Positions 49,382 through 57,918 of a DNA stretch of 60,877 nt are shown piece after piece. The stretch comes from a virus. The stretch is from positions 1 to 60,877 of IMG/VR virus record IMGVR_UViG_3300050821_004293; one strand, given 5' to 3'. Position numbers and translations under genes: made by a program. Position 1 is the first letter of the stretch. Each line of letters opens with the position of its first letter. The notes below the pieces were generated by a model. That model did not search any database. It saw nothing but the letters and a program-made list of their open reading frames with translations, and was not told the origin of the DNA.

Positions 49382-50331
49382 TCCCTGGGAACATCAATCT
49401 TTCGGTGCTCGCCTCTGGCGGGGGCGGCCCTCCTCCCCCGCCACCAGGGCAGAGCTACAGCAATTACGAAGGCTCCGGCAGCCGCAGGGCGCCGGTCCTG
49501 GCAACCACTACCGCAACGTCGGCGGCCGGCGACGTCACCTATCTGCTCGACGGCACGGGCGGCAATACCTGGCAGTGGAACAACGGCCAGAGCGGCCTCA
49601 CGGTCACTTTCGATCTCGAAGCGAGCACCGAGGACACGACCCATCGCGTGATCGATGAGGCCACGTGGCTCCAGTCGACGACGGATGTGCATGGCACATG
49701 GCAGTGGGCTGGATCGAACGACAACGTCACCTACACCAATATCGGCTCGACCTTCACGCTCGGTGGCTCGACGAGCCAGGTCCTGACGACGCTGCACGGC
49801 AACGCCACCGCCTATCGCTATTACCAGCTGCAACAGACGGGAGGCACGACGTCGGGGACGCCGTTCCTGCAAAGCCTCACCTTCAGGATCGATGCGGCGC
49901 TCACGCTCGGCTATTTCGGCACCTATGGCGTCGGCAACCGCACCTCGGCGATCACGGTCACCTCGACCGCCGTAGCAAGCGGTTCGCCTAGCCAGCTTCT
50001 CGACGGTAGCTTCGGCCAAAGTTACTACTGGGTCGGCGGCCAGACAGGCCTTGTCGTGCATTTCGACTTTGGCACTGGCGTCATCGTCAATGAGGCCTTC
50101 TGGTATCAGAGCGCGGCCATCGCTGAAGGGACCTGGCAGTGGCAGGGCTCTAACGACGATTCGACCTGGACTAACATCGGATCGACCTTCACGCTCGGGG
50201 GCGCGGTCATGCAGCGCCACACGCAGCTGAATGGCAATACCACGTCATATCGTTACTATCGGATGGAGCAGACGGGCGGGACGACGTCAAACGCCTCCTT
50301 CCTCCTGGAGATCGAATTCAGCACGGGATGA
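49378..50331 (+). CDS. Tail protein with two discoidin (F5/8 C)-like domains, 317 aa
   Basis: After a poly-Gly/Pro linker, two homologous domains of about 140 residues. Both contain GTWQW-GSND---T-TNIGSTF and TSYRYYRMEQTGGTTS-like strings, the galactose-binding discoidin pattern. Duplication is visible even in the DNA. Probably receptor binding via sugars. Confidence 0.78.
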   Translation: MIPGNINLSVLASGGGGPPPPPPGQSYSNYEGSGSRRAPVLATTTATSAAGDVTYLLDGTGGNTWQWNNGQSGLTVTFDLEASTEDTTHRVIDEATWLQSTTDVHGTWQWAGSNDNVTYTNIGSTFTLGGSTSQVLTTLHGNATAYRYYQLQQTGGTTSGTPFLQSLTFRIDAALTLGYFGTYGVGNRTSAITVTSTAVASGSPSQLLDGSFGQSYYWVGGQTGLVVHFDFGTGVIVNEAFWYQSAAIAEGTWQWQGSNDDSTWTNIGSTFTLGGAVMQRHTQLNGNTTSYRYYRMEQTGGTTSNASFLLEIEFSTG

Positions 50332-50335
50332 GCTT

Positions 50336-53300
50336 ATGTTCTCGATCCACAATCCGCTGCGCGCCTCGCGGGTGATCCATGACGGACTTCGCCCTGGCAA
50401 GAGAGGCGAGATCGCGATCGGCCCCGGACAGACGGTCGAGAACGTGCAGCTGGCGGACGCGGTCGTGAGGAACCTGGAGAACCGGCGCAACGATCTTCGA
50501 CTGACGAGGCTCGGACCTCCTGGTCCACCAGTCTCCTTCATTGCCGCGCAAAGGGAGCCAGAGCGACGCGTGCCGAAACCCGCGATCGTCATCACCGGCA
50601 TGTGGGGCATCGGCGACAATCTTCACCAGCGGGCCGTGATGCGCGAGCTGATGAAGACGCATGATGTGTGGCTCGAAACCTGCCACTATCTCGTCTACCA
50701 CGATCTCGTTGCGCAGGGCCTGAAGCTAATCCGCAAGCACACGTCGCTTCGAGCCCAGGCGAAGACGATTGCGCGCGAGACTTCGATGTTCCCCTACGCT
50801 AACCCTCCTCCGATGAATGCCAGGCGCGGCATTAAGCTCTGGTATCACCGCAACGAGATCGAGCGCGACGGCAGCATCATCGAGGCCATGATGGCGTCTG
50901 GTGGCGTCGGCGGCGTGAGGCCGGATTTCAGCATGCCGGTGCCAGATGAATGGCGCAATGCGGCGCGCAAGCTGATCTCGCAATGGGACATAAAGGGCAA
51001 GCCGCTCCTCGTCTATCGGCCAATCGTGTTGAGGAAGGAATGGAACGGGAGCGCCCGCAATCCCGATCCGGAAGCCTATGCGACGCTGTTCCAATCCATC
51101 CGCGATCGGTTCTTCGTGGTGAGCCTTGCCGACCTGGAGCAGGGCAAGGAGTGGATCGTCGGAGAGGAACAGGACGCCGACGTGAAGCTCCACCGTGGCG
51201 AGCTGGATTTTCAGACCATGGCCGGGCTCTTCGCCGAGGCCGATATGATGTTCGGCAATGCCGGCTTCGGCCCGGTCCTGGCGCAGGCAGTCGGCACGCC
51301 GCTCATCGTGGTCTATGGGGGCCGCGAGAGCTACCGCACCACCGAGCGCGGGGGCGCCCATCTCGCCCCCACTCTCGGCATTGATCCGGACAAGCCATGT
51401 GATCGGCACAACGACTGCCGGCGCGATGTCACGGTCAGGACCAAGAATGGCGGTATCTGCCCCTGTGACAAGCACATCTCGATCGAGCCGGCGCTGGCGA
51501 GGATCGCCGAATTCGTGGACAAGCATCTGCCGAAGCCAGCGCGCACGCTGATCTTCGCCACCACCTATGTCGACTCGGATGATCGGGTGAAGCTTACGGA
51601 CCATTGGCTCACGCTGATGCGCGCGCTCAACCCTGATTGCGATCTGCTCATCGTTGACTCGGACTCGCCGAGGAAGGCCTTCATCGACGCCAGGCACGGA
51701 GGCTTCACGCCCTACCAGTCCGGCGCCAAGGCGAAACAGGCGTTCTACAGCTTCCCGGACAATGTCGGGCATCTGTCGCGCAAGGGGCGCGATGGCTGGG
51801 GACGGGCTTTCAGCTTCGGGCTGCAAGCGGCGATCGACTGCGGCTATGACTACGTTGCGCACATCGAAGGCGACTCACTCTTCAGGCTTCCGGTGTCGCC
51901 GATCATCGACCAAATGGAGCGTGACAAGGCAGACGCGCTCTCGGTCGCGGTGACCGGCACAAATCGCCAGTGGTTCGGCTGGGCCGAGACGGGCCTGATG
52001 TTCTTCCGCACGAAGTATCTCGCCGAGAGCAATTTCGTCCGTAATTACGACTGGCAGAACCGCAAGGTTAGCCCCACGCCTGAGATCGTCGTGTCGAAGC
52101 TCCTCGGTCCACGCCTTCGCCTCATGCCGTGGAAGGCCTGGAGAGGCGACAAGAACCAGATCACGAGCGGCAATGTTGTCTCGCTCAATCTTGATTGGGT
52201 CACGCATTGCCACAGCGACATGGGCGTCTATGACCACTTTCTCGAAGCTGCTATAGGAAAGTCGGCCTGCTCCAACGGGGCGATTGACATCGCTGGCAAA
52301 CTGAAGGAACGGGCTGAGCCTGAGTTGCCGCCAGCTTCTCAGGCTCCTTTGACATCTGAGCTTACCGGGGCAGAGCCTGCGCTCAAGTGCCAGCCGGGGA
52401 GCGAGGTGAAAGCCCTCGCGCCCATCAAGCTCAACTTCGGATGCGGGACGAACAAGCTCGCCGGCTGGCAGAACTTCGACGCCGAGATCGACATCGGCAA
52501 GCCGCTTCCATTCCCAGACAATCACGCAGACTTCATCTTCGCTGAGCACGTGGTCGAGCACATCGACTATTACGCGGCGCTGGCCTTTTTCCAGGAATGC
52601 CTGCGTGTGCTGAAGCCGCAAGGCGTGGTCCGGATCACGGTGCCTTCGGTCGAGCAGATCATGAAATGCGGCGACGAGGGCTACTTCAAGTTCACGACCA
52701 AGTTCCACGACAAGGGCGCGACCGTGCGCGGCGCCATGCACAACATCATTCACTGCCACGGGCACCGCACGGCCTGGACAGCCTCGCTGATGGATTCGTC
52801 GCTGTTCTTCGTGGGCTTCGAGGGGCTGGAGCAATGCAAGCCGCGCGAGTCCTCGCGCTCCGATCTGCGCGGCGTCGAGGGGCACGGCGCTGTGATCGGC
52901 GACCGCTGGAATGAAATCGAGTCGCTCGTCTTCGAAGGCACAAAGCCCGGCGAGAGGCTGATCGCCATGGACGGTCCCGCGCGCACCAGGGTCGCTGTGG
53001 TGGTCGGCGGCGCCGAGTGTGTCTTCGAGGACATCGCCAAGGCGCGCGAGCTGTGCGCCGAGACCGGGTGCGAGCCGGTGTTCTTCGTCATCAACGACAT
53101 GATCTCGCTGTTTGAGGGCGGCATGATTGCCGTATCGCTACATCCGGACAAGCTCGCGACGTGGCTTGGTGACCGAGCGGCGAAGCGCTATCCCGCGCCG
53201 CTCCAGGTCTGGGCGCACCGCCCTCACAAGTCGGCGACGCACCACACTCCGGACTGGGGCGGATCCTCGGGACTGTTCTCGGCCAAGCTCGCGATCGAGC

Positions 53301-53662
53301 AGGGGTTCAAGCAAGTCCTCCTGTGCGGCGTGCCGATGACTCTGGACGGCAAGCATGTCGTTCGGAAGCAGAACTGGAGCGCCTTCCACGCCTTCCGGGG
53401 CGCTTGGGATCGCCATCGCCGCGAGATCGTTCCCTACGTGAGGAGCTTTTCCGGCTGGACGGCCGATGTGCTTGGCAAGCCCGATCACGGCTTCCTGGGC
53501 GGCTGGGCGCCGGCTCCAGCCATCACCATAGCGGCCCCACCAGTCGACCGGGCTCCTGAGCCACGGGAAAGGCTGGACGAGCCTCCCGCGCCGGTTCCGG
53601 TTCCTATGCAGCTCATGCCAAGGCCCATGCGACCTTGGGCGATCCGCAGCCGCCACCGCTGA
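50336..53662 (+). CDS. Multi-domain glycosyltransferase/methyltransferase protein, 1108 aa
   Basis: Domains in order. 1-65: small domain shared with the head-associated protein at 33903. About 82-395: GT-B glycosyltransferase of GT9 (heptosyltransferase) type, with VITGMWGIGDNLHQ and MFGNAGFGPVLAQAVGTPLI (305-324) resembling the GNDSGxxHLAAAxGTP motif. About 402-640: GT-A-like domain with HIEGDSLF (Glu511/Asp513, a DxD-like metal site). About 697-800: SAM methyltransferase (LNFGCGTNKLAGW, EHVVEHIDY). About 885-1045: DUF115/MptE-like domain (VVVGGAECVFEDIAKA, AIEQGFKQVLLCGVP), as in Maf flagellin glycosyltransferases. Pro-rich tail. Located between fibre and lysin genes. Confidence 0.8.
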   Translation: MFSIHNPLRASRVIHDGLRPGKRGEIAIGPGQTVENVQLADAVVRNLENRRNDLRLTRLGPPGPPVSFIAAQREPERRVPKPAIVITGMWGIGDNLHQRAVMRELMKTHDVWLETCHYLVYHDLVAQGLKLIRKHTSLRAQAKTIARETSMFPYANPPPMNARRGIKLWYHRNEIERDGSIIEAMMASGGVGGVRPDFSMPVPDEWRNAARKLISQWDIKGKPLLVYRPIVLRKEWNGSARNPDPEAYATLFQSIRDRFFVVSLADLEQGKEWIVGEEQDADVKLHRGELDFQTMAGLFAEADMMFGNAGFGPVLAQAVGTPLIVVYGGRESYRTTERGGAHLAPTLGIDPDKPCDRHNDCRRDVTVRTKNGGICPCDKHISIEPALARIAEFVDKHLPKPARTLIFATTYVDSDDRVKLTDHWLTLMRALNPDCDLLIVDSDSPRKAFIDARHGGFTPYQSGAKAKQAFYSFPDNVGHLSRKGRDGWGRAFSFGLQAAIDCGYDYVAHIEGDSLFRLPVSPIIDQMERDKADALSVAVTGTNRQWFGWAETGLMFFRTKYLAESNFVRNYDWQNRKVSPTPEIVVSKLLGPRLRLMPWKAWRGDKNQITSGNVVSLNLDWVTHCHSDMGVYDHFLEAAIGKSACSNGAIDIAGKLKERAEPELPPASQAPLTSELTGAEPALKCQPGSEVKALAPIKLNFGCGTNKLAGWQNFDAEIDIGKPLPFPDNHADFIFAEHVVEHIDYYAALAFFQECLRVLKPQGVVRITVPSVEQIMKCGDEGYFKFTTKFHDKGATVRGAMHNIIHCHGHRTAWTASLMDSSLFFVGFEGLEQCKPRESSRSDLRGVEGHGAVIGDRWNEIESLVFEGTKPGERLIAMDGPARTRVAVVVGGAECVFEDIAKARELCAETGCEPVFFVINDMISLFEGGMIAVSLHPDKLATWLGDRAAKRYPAPLQVWAHRPHKSATHHTPDWGGSSGLFSAKLAIEQGFKQVLLCGVPMTLDGKHVVRKQNWSAFHAFRGAWDRHRREIVPYVRSFSGWTADVLGKPDHGFLGGWAPAPAITIAAPPVDRAPEPRERLDEPPAPVPVPMQLMPRPMRPWAIRSRHR

Positions 53663-53672
53663 AAGGGCTCCC

Positions 53673-54161
53673 ATGAAGGACAACCGCGCCATCGCCATTG
53701 CCTACCTCAAGGAAGATGAGGGCGGATACGCCGAGCGTGCGACTGAACCGGGAGGAGCCGTCAACCACGGCATCTCGCTCACAGCCTTTCGCGAGTGGAG
53801 GAACCGGAAGGGGCGCCCGACGCCGACCATCTTCGATCTCAAGGAGATCAGCGACGCAGAGGTGATGGAGTTCTACGGCGAGGTCTGTGACCGCATCCGC
53901 TTCGATTTCCTGCCGAGCGGCTTCGACTATGCCGCGCTTGACGCTGCCGTGAATGAGGGCGAAGGCGAGTGCGCGGCTCTCCTGATCGTCACCAAGCGGC
54001 TCGCGGACATCAAGGCGCGCATCCATGCCATGAGTGATTGTCGCTTGGCCGTGAAGCGCCTCGATCCTGAATGGGCCAACGCTGGCGCCGGCTGGATGGC
54101 CAGGATCGGCGCGCGCGTGCCGCAGCGCGCTATTGAAATGCTGGGGAAAACTCCTGCCTAA
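53673..54161 (+). CDS. Glycoside hydrolase family 108 endolysin, 162 aa
   Basis: The N-terminal signature LKEDEGGYAERATEPGGAVN, with catalytic Glu16, and NHGIS are diagnostic of GH108 N-acetylmuramidases; the C-terminal half shows the Pfam PG_binding_3 pattern (FDYAALDAAVNEG). It cleaves the glycan backbone of peptidoglycan at lysis. No signal peptide. Confidence 0.88.
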   Translation: MKDNRAIAIAYLKEDEGGYAERATEPGGAVNHGISLTAFREWRNRKGRPTPTIFDLKEISDAEVMEFYGEVCDRIRFDFLPSGFDYAALDAAVNEGEGECAALLIVTKRLADIKARIHAMSDCRLAVKRLDPEWANAGAGWMARIGARVPQRAIEMLGKTPA

Positions 54162-54260
54162 GCACCGACACCCGAGGAGGATCGAGCGTAAGCTCTTCCT
54201 GAGACGGCTCAAGGCGAAGCCGGGGCCGAAGAAAGGGCGCGCTCAACCGGAGAGAGAACC

Positions 54261-54815
54261 ATGTGGAACGGATTCGACCCCACGCCCTACGACCGCGCCG
54301 AGTGGCTCGCGCACGTCAAGGCGATCCGCAAAGCTCAAATGACCTGGAGCCCGATCGGCTGCACGCTGCACAATACCGGATCGCCGAACTTGAAGCAGTG
54401 GGTAGAGACTGGCCCGCAGCACGACGCCAGGCTCCGCAATCTGGAGAACTACTATGAGAAGCAGCTTGGGTGGCACCATGGACCGCACTGCTTCATCTCG
54501 CGCACTCGTATCAATGGCTTTTCTCCGCTCACGCAGCACGGCATCCACTCCACATGCTTTAACGCAAACCGTTTCGGGCTGGAGATGGTCGGAAATTTCG
54601 CTCCTGGAGGAGACCTATTCGATTCCGGTGATGGTGCTCTCGTTCGAGACAATGCCGTGTGGGCTCTCGCATGCCTGCACAAGGCCTTCGGCTTCGATGC
54701 CGACAAGCTGACATTCCATCATGATTGCCCGGCAGACCACCATGACTGTCCTGGGCACCTCGTCTCGAAGGCCGACATCATCGAGCGCGTTAAGACGGTG
54801 ATGGCGACGCTGTGA
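54261..54815 (+). CDS. N-acetylmuramoyl-L-alanine amidase (Amidase_2), 184 aa
   Basis: Zinc ligands of the T7-lysozyme/PGRP type: His37 in CTLHNTGSP, His153 in TFHHDCPADHHDCPG and Cys163 at its end. It cuts the amide between muramic acid and L-Ala. A second lysin beside the GH108 enzyme; together they hydrolyse both backbone and crosslinks. Confidence 0.85.
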   Translation: MWNGFDPTPYDRAEWLAHVKAIRKAQMTWSPIGCTLHNTGSPNLKQWVETGPQHDARLRNLENYYEKQLGWHHGPHCFISRTRINGFSPLTQHGIHSTCFNANRFGLEMVGNFAPGGDLFDSGDGALVRDNAVWALACLHKAFGFDADKLTFHHDCPADHHDCPGHLVSKADIIERVKTVMATL

Positions 54816-54848
54816 GCACCGTTTGCTGAGAGGCTGGGGAGCTGGGGG

Positions 54849-55070
54849 ATGCATAGAGACCGACGCGGCTACATGCGGGCTTACCATCTGCGGATGGGGC
54901 ACACTACGGGGACCATGGGCAAGCGCCTCGCTGAAGATGAACGCCCTCCGTCCCATGTCTGGTCAGAGCGCGACCGCGCCATCGCCGCATCGATACGCAT
55001 GAGCCTGACGGCGAAGATCATGGGCGACCCGCTTCCAGGGCGCTCGGCTTTGGAACGTGACGAAGGGTAG
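54849..55070 (+). CDS. Small basic protein, 73 aa
   Basis: MHRDRRGYMRAYHLRMGHTT, Arg-rich N-terminus; C-terminus ends SALERDEG. The RRGYMRAYHLR pattern is recurrent in small phage proteins, unknown role. Within the lysis region. Confidence 0.5.
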   Translation: MHRDRRGYMRAYHLRMGHTTGTMGKRLAEDERPPSHVWSERDRAIAASIRMSLTAKIMGDPLPGRSALERDEG

Positions 55071-55106
55071 CGTAGCCTGATGTGATTCAAAAACGGGGCT
55101 GGAAAC

Positions 55107-55277
55107 ATGCGCTATCACCATTTCGATAAAGCCCGCGTCGCCGAACTCCATTCGCAGAAGCTTCGTCTGGAAAAGCAGGATAGGGCAGATGACCGTTTCG
55201 TCATGGTCCTCGGGGCGCTTATGCTGATGATGTCGGTCATTGCCCTCGTGATCTCGCTGATAACGAAGACGCCATAG
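55107..55277 (+). CDS. Small single-TM protein of the lysis region, 56 aa
   Basis: MRYHHFDKARVAELHSQKLR, charged helix, then one transmembrane segment (VMVLGALMLMMSVIALVISL) near the C-terminus. A tail-anchored topology. Candidate holin/antiholin or spanin-type accessory; position between lysins and protease supports a lysis role. Confidence 0.55.
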   Translation: MRYHHFDKARVAELHSQKLRLEKQDRADDRFVMVLGALMLMMSVIALVISLITKTP

Positions 55278-55290
55278 GGAGGAAGAAACC

Positions 55291-56076
55291 ATGCGCTACT
55301 ATGGCCGCGAGCCGGATCGCTTCGATCAACGCGATCAACACTTCATGGCCGCGCACCCAGCACTGAAGACCGCGCCGCTCCTCCCAAGCGTCGATCTACG
55401 CGCGCAGCTGCCGCCGTCCTATGACCAGGGCCAGCTTGGAAGCTGCGGCGCGAATTCGATGAAGCGGCTCATGGCCTTTCTCTACCCCGGCTTCGACGGC
55501 TCGCGGCTGGAGATGTATTGGAACGTGCGGGAGCGCGAGGGCACAGTCGGCCAGGATTCAGGCGTCGAGACGCGCGACCTGTTCATTGTGGCGCAACAGA
55601 TCGGCATGGCGCCGGAGAATGACTATCCCTATGACATCGCGACTTTCACCGACAAGCCGAGCGCGCGATGCCAGGCTGACGCCGCCTCCCACCGGATATC
55701 TGCCTACTCACGCCTCTCGACCGCGCATGACGTGCTGGCCTGCCTCTCAGGCGGCATGGTCTGCATCGCCGGATTCGAGGTGCCTCAGCCCTTCGAGGGC
55801 GTGGAGATCGAGAGCACGGGCATCATGACCATGGGGCATACGGCTGGCACGATTGTCGGCGGCCATGACGTGTGCTGCGTGGGCTACAACATGAACTTCA
55901 AGTCCTCGCCGTTCTTCCGCGCATCTGGTGTCGATCCGGCGCTCGTCACCGACCACATGCTGCTCTTCGCGAATTCGTGGGGACCGGACTGGGGAGATGC
56001 GGGGCATTTCTGGGCGCCGCTCATCTGGATGATCGATGTCTCAACGGGCGCCGACATCTGGACAGGAAGGAAGTGA
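55291..56076 (+). CDS. Papain-like cysteine protease (C1A family), 261 aa
   Basis: Catalytic residues in papain order: oxyanion Gln46 and Cys52 in YDQGQLGSCGANS, His192 in VGGHDVCCVGYN, Asn228 in ANSWGPDWGDAGHFW. No signal peptide or long propeptide is visible. GGAGG precedes the ATG. C1A proteases occur sporadically in phages and bacteria. In a lysis/late cluster it could act on host proteins, virion proteins or the cell envelope; which is unknown. Confidence 0.88.
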   Translation: MRYYGREPDRFDQRDQHFMAAHPALKTAPLLPSVDLRAQLPPSYDQGQLGSCGANSMKRLMAFLYPGFDGSRLEMYWNVREREGTVGQDSGVETRDLFIVAQQIGMAPENDYPYDIATFTDKPSARCQADAASHRISAYSRLSTAHDVLACLSGGMVCIAGFEVPQPFEGVEIESTGIMTMGHTAGTIVGGHDVCCVGYNMNFKSSPFFRASGVDPALVTDHMLLFANSWGPDWGDAGHFWAPLIWMIDVSTGADIWTGRK

Positions 56077-56078
56077 AC

Positions 56079-56441
56079 ATGCGTCATCCGATCATCGGAT
56101 CGCTTGCTGCCGTCATCGGCCTTGGTCTTGCCGCCTGCCAGACCACAGGCACGACGATCACCTTCTCTCCGCAAGCCGTGCAAGCGGCTGTGCTCGCAGG
56201 GTGTTCCTACCAGGTGCCAGCCGAAGAGATCGCCGGCCTCCTGGCAACCGGAAATCCGGCGATCACGACTGTCTCAGCTGCCGCTCAGATCATCTGCGCC
56301 GCCGCTGCCGGAACCACGATCACGCCTGCGCCTGCTCCGGTCATCGGCCCGGCGCCGACGCCAGCTACCGTCGTCGCCAAGACGGCTCGCCGCACGACGG
56401 TTGTCGTCTATGGCGTCACTCTCCACGCGACGAAGAGGTAG
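56079..56441 (+). CDS. Small lipoprotein, 120 aa
   Basis: Signal peptide with lipobox: MRHPIIGSLAAVIGLGLAAC. The mature part is Ala/Pro/Thr-rich (PAPAPVIGPAPTPATV), as in outer-membrane spanin (o-spanin) proteins, though longer. Possible o-spanin for outer-membrane disruption. Confidence 0.65.
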   Translation: MRHPIIGSLAAVIGLGLAACQTTGTTITFSPQAVQAAVLAGCSYQVPAEEIAGLLATGNPAITTVSAAAQIICAAAAGTTITPAPAPVIGPAPTPATVVAKTARRTTVVVYGVTLHATKR

Positions 56442-56446
56442 CCGTC

Positions 56447-56857
56447 ATGGACACCACGCAGCTTAATTTGCTGATTCCCATCGTCCTCTCGATCTGCTCT
56501 CCGCTCTTTGCCAAGCTTGGGCTTACGCAGGAACAGGCTTCTGGCACGGTCGGATGGGTGCTGTCTTATGGCGTGCCTGCGGGGTCTGCCGTATGGGCAT
56601 GGTTCCAGACGCAGCGTGCCGCGCGGCTCAAGAGAGCGGCGGCAACGTCAGGGGTGGTGGCGATCCACATGGACAGCGATGCCGGAGCTGCCGCGCTCGG
56701 CAAGGCTGGGGCGAATGACAATATCCTGGGGCCGAGCGAGGTCCCCGCTGCCGTTGTCGGCAGAAATGGCATCAAGGCTGTCGTCATGAGCACAGAGGCA
56801 GCCGCCAAGGCTATTCCGAATGACAATGTCGTAGGGCCGTCGAAGCTGGCGGCCTGA
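56447..56857 (+). CDS. Membrane protein with two N-terminal TM segments, 136 aa
   Basis: Hydrophobic stretches at residues 6-24 (NLLIPIVLSICSPLFAKLGL) and 33-52 (GTVGWVLSYGVPAGSAVWAW), then a charged segment and a cytoplasmic Ala/Asn-rich tail with two similar Asn-Asp-Asn motifs (ANDNILGPSEV, PNDNVVGPSKL). Holin-like size and topology. Confidence 0.6.
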   Translation: MDTTQLNLLIPIVLSICSPLFAKLGLTQEQASGTVGWVLSYGVPAGSAVWAWFQTQRAARLKRAAATSGVVAIHMDSDAGAAALGKAGANDNILGPSEVPAAVVGRNGIKAVVMSTEAAAKAIPNDNVVGPSKLAA

Positions 56858-56880
56858 CGCCAACAAGGGCCGGGGGAAAC

Positions 56881-57225
56881 ATGGATGTCGCGCTCATCTG
56901 GGACATCGGAGTCAAGTCCGGCCCTTTTTTCATCTTGCTCGTGGCGGGTGCGCTGGCCTTTGTGTTCAGCAAGCTTGCCTCGGTCGATCGCTCGATAAGG
57001 ATACAGGCTGCCGCGCAACAGGCGCAGGCGCAGGCGACTGACAAGCTCGCTGACGGATTGCTCGCCGTATCGAGAAATCAGGAGCGCTCCGGAGAAGGCA
57101 CGGACGACATGATCCGTATGATGGAGCGTTTCCAGGCCGCCGAGGCAGAGCGCCATGCCTCCAATGTCAATTCACTGAACGGCATCCTGACAGCCGTGAA
57201 CAATAATGGCCGGCATAGACCATGA
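56881..57225 (+). CDS. N-terminal TM plus coiled-coil protein, i-spanin-like, 114 aa
   Basis: TM at residues 14-34 (SGPFFILLVAGALAFVFSKL), then a Gln/Ala-rich coiled coil. This is the i-spanin arrangement, with the lipoprotein at 56079 as possible partner. ATGA overlap with the next gene. Confidence 0.6.
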   Translation: MDVALIWDIGVKSGPFFILLVAGALAFVFSKLASVDRSIRIQAAAQQAQAQATDKLADGLLAVSRNQERSGEGTDDMIRMMERFQAAEAERHASNVNSLNGILTAVNNNGRHRP

Positions 57226-57464
57226 CCCTTATGAGTTCGCTGCGGACGTGGCTAAGGCGCCTGCGTATCGGCGCAGACTATATAGATGCGTCATCAGAGA
57301 ACCTGACGATGTCAGCCAAGAACGCTGTAGAAGCCGGCGAGGAAGTGCTGGAAAGGTCCAAGCGCACAAGGACCAAAATTCACACGCAGAGGCAGCGTGT
57401 AGCCAGGAGCTTCGATGCCATTACCAAGCTCGTCGATGCGACGCGCCACCAAAGCAAACGGTGA
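57222..57464 (+). CDS. Small helical basic protein, 80 aa
   Basis: MTLMSSLRTWLRRLRIGADY followed by a long basic helix (LERSKRTRTKIHTQRQRVAR). No TM segment. Overlaps the TM/coiled-coil gene by four bases. Unknown. Confidence 0.55.
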   Translation: MTLMSSLRTWLRRLRIGADYIDASSENLTMSAKNAVEAGEEVLERSKRTRTKIHTQRQRVARSFDAITKLVDATRHQSKR

Positions 57465-57482
57465 AATCACTTGGACATCTCC

Positions 57483-57878
57483 ATGCAAGTCACGGTCAGA
57501 GAATGGGTGCTTGAGGCTTCTACGCTCGTTTCATTCTGTATGCTCGCAGTGTGGCTTTGGTTCCTTGTTCCGCGCGTGTGCACGAGCCGCTTCTATGCCG
57601 ATGATACGACACGTGGGATCATCGCGATCGCAGCCTTCGTCATAGGCGGCCTGTTGCGCGGGGGATGGGTCAGTGGGCTGCTATGGTCCTTTTCGCACCA
57701 CGAGGACGTGGACAAGGTCGCTGCCCTGTGGCCGATCGACCTTATCGGCGGAATCGTGACCGTGACTGGAGGGCTCTGCGTGATCCGCGAATTCGCTCCT
57801 GACGGATATGGGACACGCCTTGCGATCATCGCAGCCTTCGCGAGCGCTGCCAGCTTGCTGATCATCCACGTGCTGTAA
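57483..57878 (+). CDS. Multi-pass membrane protein, 131 aa
   Basis: At least three hydrophobic segments (VSFCMLAVWLWFLVPRVC, IIAIAAFVIGGLLRGGWVS, LAIIAAFASAASLLIIHVL) plus a weaker one near WPIDLIGGIVTVTGG. Start could be TTG 57471; ATG 57483 preferred. Holin or superinfection-exclusion protein possible. Confidence 0.6.
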   Translation: MQVTVREWVLEASTLVSFCMLAVWLWFLVPRVCTSRFYADDTTRGIIAIAAFVIGGLLRGGWVSGLLWSFSHHEDVDKVAALWPIDLIGGIVTVTGGLCVIREFAPDGYGTRLAIIAAFASAASLLIIHVL

Positions 57879-57918
57879 ATTCTAAATTCCAACCATCGAC
57901 CTGGACAGAAGTGCAGCC

